Part shown: in pieces, positions 14,437 to 16,184 of the stretch
Numbering within the stretch: position 1 is the stretch's first letter
Layout: the number at the start of each line of letters is the position of its first letter
Assembly (NCBI GenBank): GCA_001563965.1
Contig: LKMS01000012.1
Location: 1-16,184 of the forward strand
Origin: Haloferacaceae archaeon PL-Br10_E2g29
GTDB taxonomy: Archaea; Halobacteriota; Halobacteria; Halobacteriales; Haloferacaceae
Direction: 5' to 3'
DNA: 16,184 nt
Position numbers and translations under genes: made by a program
The notes under the pieces: generated by a model
The model's database searches: none
Told to the model about the DNA's origin: nothing
Seen by the model: only the letters and a program-made list of their open reading frames with translations

Positions 14437-14510
14437 GGGCCGATAGCTCAGTCAGGTTGAGCGCTCGGCTGATAACCGGGAGGTCCGCGGTTCAAATCCG
14501 TGTCGGCCCA
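14437..14510 (+). tRNA. tRNA-Ile (anticodon GAT)
   Basis: A full cloverleaf can be folded by eye. The acceptor stem GGGCCGA (14437-14443) pairs with TCGGCCC (14503-14509), and A14510 is the discriminator. The D-arm is GCTC...GAGC. The anticodon arm CTCGG-CTGATAA-CCGGG has anticodon GAT and one T-G pair. The T-arm is CGCGG-TTCAAAT-CCGTG. There is no intron and CCA is not encoded, as is usual in haloarchaea. It is a single gene, not in an rRNA spacer. Confidence 0.96.
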
Positions 14511-14516
14511 TATCGC

Positions 14517-14532
14517 AACGGCGCTCGCCGTT
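14517..14532 (+). terminator. Hairpin just after tRNA-Ile
   Basis: AACGGC-GCTC-GCCGTT forms a perfect six-pair stem with a four-base loop, six bases beyond the tRNA end. There is no T-run after it. It might mark the 3' end or a processing boundary. The remaining gap to 14762 shows no gene I can support. Confidence 0.3.
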
Positions 14533-14733
14533 CAACGGCGCACACCTCCCCAGCCACTTCATCTCGTTTCAGGTGCCGAGAGCGGTCAGTATGCGCGTCG
14601 AGCGTTCTTGTGTCTCATCGAGCGCCCGCTGCATGTTGACAACACGGTTCCCGACCGAGCCCGCGCCTCGGCGTTCATGAGCGGTTCATCAGCACATGCC
14701 AGCGTCATCGACACGGCCGTGATCGACACGGCA

Positions 14734-14740
14734 CTTTAGG
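14734..14740 (+). promoter_or_regulatory. TATA-like box for the SDR gene
   Basis: CTTTAGG is centred 26 bases before ATG 14763, so the SDR transcript is probably leaderless. Just upstream, ATCGACACGGC occurs twice (14706-14716, 14722-14732), a possible small activator or repressor site. Confidence 0.45.
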
Positions 14741-14762
14741 CTTCGCTCGCCGTACCTCGTGC

Positions 14763-15455
14763 ATGGACGTCCCGCTGTACGACACGCTCGACGGACAGGT
14801 CGCTCTTGTGACCGGTGCCACCCGCGGTATCGGGCAAAAAATCGCCGACGGACTGGTCGACCACGGCGCAACGGTGTACGCCGGTGCGCGCAATCCCGAC
14901 GACATCACCGCGAGCGACCGCCGGCCGATCAGACTCGACGTGACCGACGCGACCGAGCGGCAGGCGGCACTCGACCGGATCGACGACGAGGCCGGACGAC
15001 TCGATATGCTCGTCAACAACGCGGGCGTGATGGACAGCCGTGAGGATCTCGCGTCGATGCCGACGGCTGTGATCGACCAAACGCTACAGACAAATCTTCA
15101 CGGGCCGATCCAGCTGACAAAGGCCGCGCTGTCGCTGCTGTTGGCCCGTCCCGGTGGCCGCGTGGTCAACGTCTCGTCGGGGTTGGGCGCGATCACCGAG
15201 TCGCAGTCGGGCCGCATGCCGGCGTACCGCATCTCGAAAACCGGGCTCAACGGTCTCACGCGCTATCTCGACGGCGAGTACGAGACACTCGTCGCCAACG
15301 CGGTGTGTCCGGGCTATGTGCAGACCGACATGACCGACGGAACTGCACCGCGAACGCCCGAAAAAGGCGCGGAAACCCCACTTTGGCTCGCGCGGTTTCG
15401 TCCCGCTGCGCCGAGCGGCTGCTTCTGGCGCGACCACAAGCGAAAACCGTGGTAG
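14763..15455 (+). CDS. Short-chain dehydrogenase/reductase
   Basis: The 230-residue protein is a classical SDR oxidoreductase with a Rossmann fold. Motifs are the cofactor loop TGATRGIG (17-24), LDVTD (58-62, the adenine-pocket Asp), NNAG (85-88), VVNVSSGLG with the catalytic Ser (134-142), YRISK with Tyr155 and Lys159, and CPGYVQTDM (182-190). GAR at 41-43 places Arg after strand 2, which often favours NADP(H), but this is only suggestive. The C-terminus SGCFWRDHKRKPW has the form of a carbonyl-reductase-like subgroup. The substrate cannot be told. The gene stands alone behind its own promoter-like box, after tRNA-Ile. Confidence 0.92.
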   Translation: MDVPLYDTLDGQVALVTGATRGIGQKIADGLVDHGATVYAGARNPDDITASDRRPIRLDVTDATERQAALDRIDDEAGRLDMLVNNAGVMDSREDLASMPTAVIDQTLQTNLHGPIQLTKAALSLLLARPGGRVVNVSSGLGAITESQSGRMPAYRISKTGLNGLTRYLDGEYETLVANAVCPGYVQTDMTDGTAPRTPEKGAETPLWLARFRPAAPSGCFWRDHKRKPW

Positions 15456-15557
15456 GCAGTTTCCACGGTCGGGCGACCGACGTCCGACACGTAAGTACGG
15501 GATACTGCACAGCCTACAGGACAGCGAGCGGCCGCGTTGCTCGCGAATTTGTGAAAA

Positions 15558-15575
15558 GTGGGCAACCCAGCCCAC
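15558..15575. repeat. 6-pair hairpin
   Basis: GTGGGC (15558-15563) and GCCCAC (15570-15575) pair perfectly around the loop AACCCA. It is followed at once by CGCGA (15575-15579) and TCGCG (15591-15595), which can enclose the A-run. Confidence 0.5.
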
Positions 15576-15622
15576 GCGAACAAAAAAGGCTCGCGTAGGC
15601 CGAACGCCCAAATGGTCCCCGC

Positions 15623-15653
15623 TGACGCTTCGGCCCTCCAAAGCGAAGCGTCA
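15623..15653. repeat. 10-base perfect inverted repeat with competing partner
   Basis: TGACGCTTCG (15623-15632) and CGAAGCGTCA (15644-15653) form a perfect ten-pair stem with an 11-base loop. The part TTCGGCC (15629-15635) can instead pair with GGCCGAA at 15598-15604. The two stems exclude each other. Confidence 0.6.
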
Positions 15654-15767
15654 ACTGATTCAAACGGGCGAACAAAGTTAATTATGTCGGGTGCGGTCGA
15701 TGCTGCCGCAAGCGTGTTACCTGGTAGCGAACCAGCGTGTTCGCTCGACGCGGTGCTGAAAAGACGC

Positions 15768-15774
15768 GTTTTTC
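15768..15774 (+). promoter_or_regulatory. TATA-like box for the last gene
   Basis: GTTTTTC is centred 28 bases before ATG 15799, matching the leaderless spacing seen across the window. Confidence 0.45.
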
Positions 15775-15798
15775 CCCACCGGGAACCTTCCACCGGCT

Positions 15799-16184
15799 AT
15801 GAGCGAGCTTCCTGGACGCGTTCGTCGTGCGTTTGCCAGCCATCCCTCCTTTGAGTCCCGCGAGGAGGGGACCTTCGAGTCGGTCACCACGCCGTTCGAG
15901 GGCGTTGTCGCCGCCGACCCTGCCGACAATGGCCACATCGCGTTTTCAATTCGTGTCACGGTACCGTTGTTGAACGCGGTCACCGCGGACGAGGTCGCCG
16001 ACGTCGTCGAGAACGGCTGGTTCGAAACGTTCGAACTTCGGGTGCGCGACATCGGCGGCATCTTCCGCACCGAGCGCGACCTCGAGCCAACGGTTACCCG
16101 CGATATCGACTCGGTCGTCGTCGAAGCGAGCTTCACCGATATCAACGAAAATCGCGCGGTCGATGACGCCGGTGCGGTCGTCGA
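15799..16184 (+). CDS. Haloarchaeal protein, probably DUF5813 family (3' truncated)
   Basis: The frame opens at ATG 15799 and runs off the right edge after about 128 residues. The N-terminus is MSELPGRVRRAFASHPSF. Later segments include TTPFEGVVAA, IAFSIRVTVPLLNAVTADEVADVVENGWFETFELRVRDIGG and a DLEPTVTRD stretch. I recall this pattern, with the VVE.GWFETFELR motif, from a haloarchaeal family of unknown function listed as DUF5813, but cannot verify it. The visible part is soluble, with no cysteines. The start is supported by the TATA-like box at -28. No function can be given. Confidence 0.75.
   Translation, partial: MSELPGRVRRAFASHPSFESREEGTFESVTTPFEGVVAADPADNGHIAFSIRVTVPLLNAVTADEVADVVENGWFETFELRVRDIGGIFRTERDLEPTVTRDIDSVVVEASFTDINENRAVDDAGAVV

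Larger units (their letters stand above)
15456..15798. other. Structured 343-base intergenic region
   Basis: No gene can be supported here, though short frames run through it on both strands. The stretch 15540-15690 is richer in A and has several inverted repeats, listed separately, plus an A-run at 15582-15587 (a T6 run on the minus strand). It may hold a small RNA, a decayed mobile element or a complex 5' region. The next gene has its own promoter-like box at 15768-15774. Confidence 0.5.

Noticed and set aside
15314..15854. Short frames on both strands across the spacer after the SDR gene
   Set aside because: Their translations match nothing I recognise, they overlap the ends of both neighbouring genes, and hairpins interrupt the codon pattern. 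They may be relics but cannot be supported as genes.
1..16184. CRISPR arrays, intact insertion sequences or prophage genes
   Set aside because: No regularly spaced repeats with unique spacers, no transposase or integrase motifs and no structural phage genes were seen on either strand.

Overview
The window looks like ordinary chromosome from a haloarchaeon (class Halobacteria). The DNA is GC-rich and the proteins are rich in Asp and Glu. Most genes have an AT-rich box centred about 26-28 bases before the start codon, the usual geometry for haloarchaeal leaderless transcripts. The gene content also fits: archaeal-type MptA, a TrmB-family regulator, a DHH/RecJ-like nuclease and several small proteins of haloarchaeal type. 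I cannot name the genus.

Layout. The 3' end of an unrecognised gene (1-110) is followed by a 368-base AT-rich control region with three TATATAC boxes and an inverted repeat. It drives a 580-residue ammonium transporter whose C-terminus is a complete PII (GlnK-type) signal protein (479-2221). A tetrapyrrole block follows: hemL (2424-3761), a gap holding a 24-base tandem repeat, then the tightly overlapping hemC, uroporphyrinogen-III methyltransferase and hemD (3971-6664). A membrane-anchored Mrr-like nuclease (6688-7770, minus) converges on hemD and is divergent from a RecJ-like DHH phosphoesterase (7885-9348, plus). Next are a small haloarchaeal protein (9446-9865) and mptA (9920-10852). On the minus strand are a TrmB-type regulator (10884-11723) and a thioredoxin-fold DUF255 protein (11764-13434). 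On the plus strand are an FxsA-family membrane protein (13663-14325), tRNA-Ile(GAT) (14437-14510), a short-chain dehydrogenase (14763-15455) and a DUF5813-like protein cut by the window edge (15799 onward).

How the genes work together. HemL makes 5-aminolevulinate. HemC and HemD convert porphobilinogen to uroporphyrinogen III, and the methyltransferase diverts it to precorrin-2, the entry to sirohaem, cobalamin and the sirohaem-dependent archaeal haem route. HemB and HemA are not in the window. The transporter-PII fusion would couple ammonium uptake to nitrogen status within one polypeptide. MptA starts the tetrahydropterin pathway from GTP.

Points that stand out: the Amt-PII fusion; a four-cysteine insertion in HemL; a structured, largely non-coding stretch (about 15540-15690) with mutually exclusive hairpins; the nuclease with C-terminal membrane helices; and the in-phase 24-base repeat before hemC. 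I found no CRISPR array, intact insertion sequence or prophage genes.
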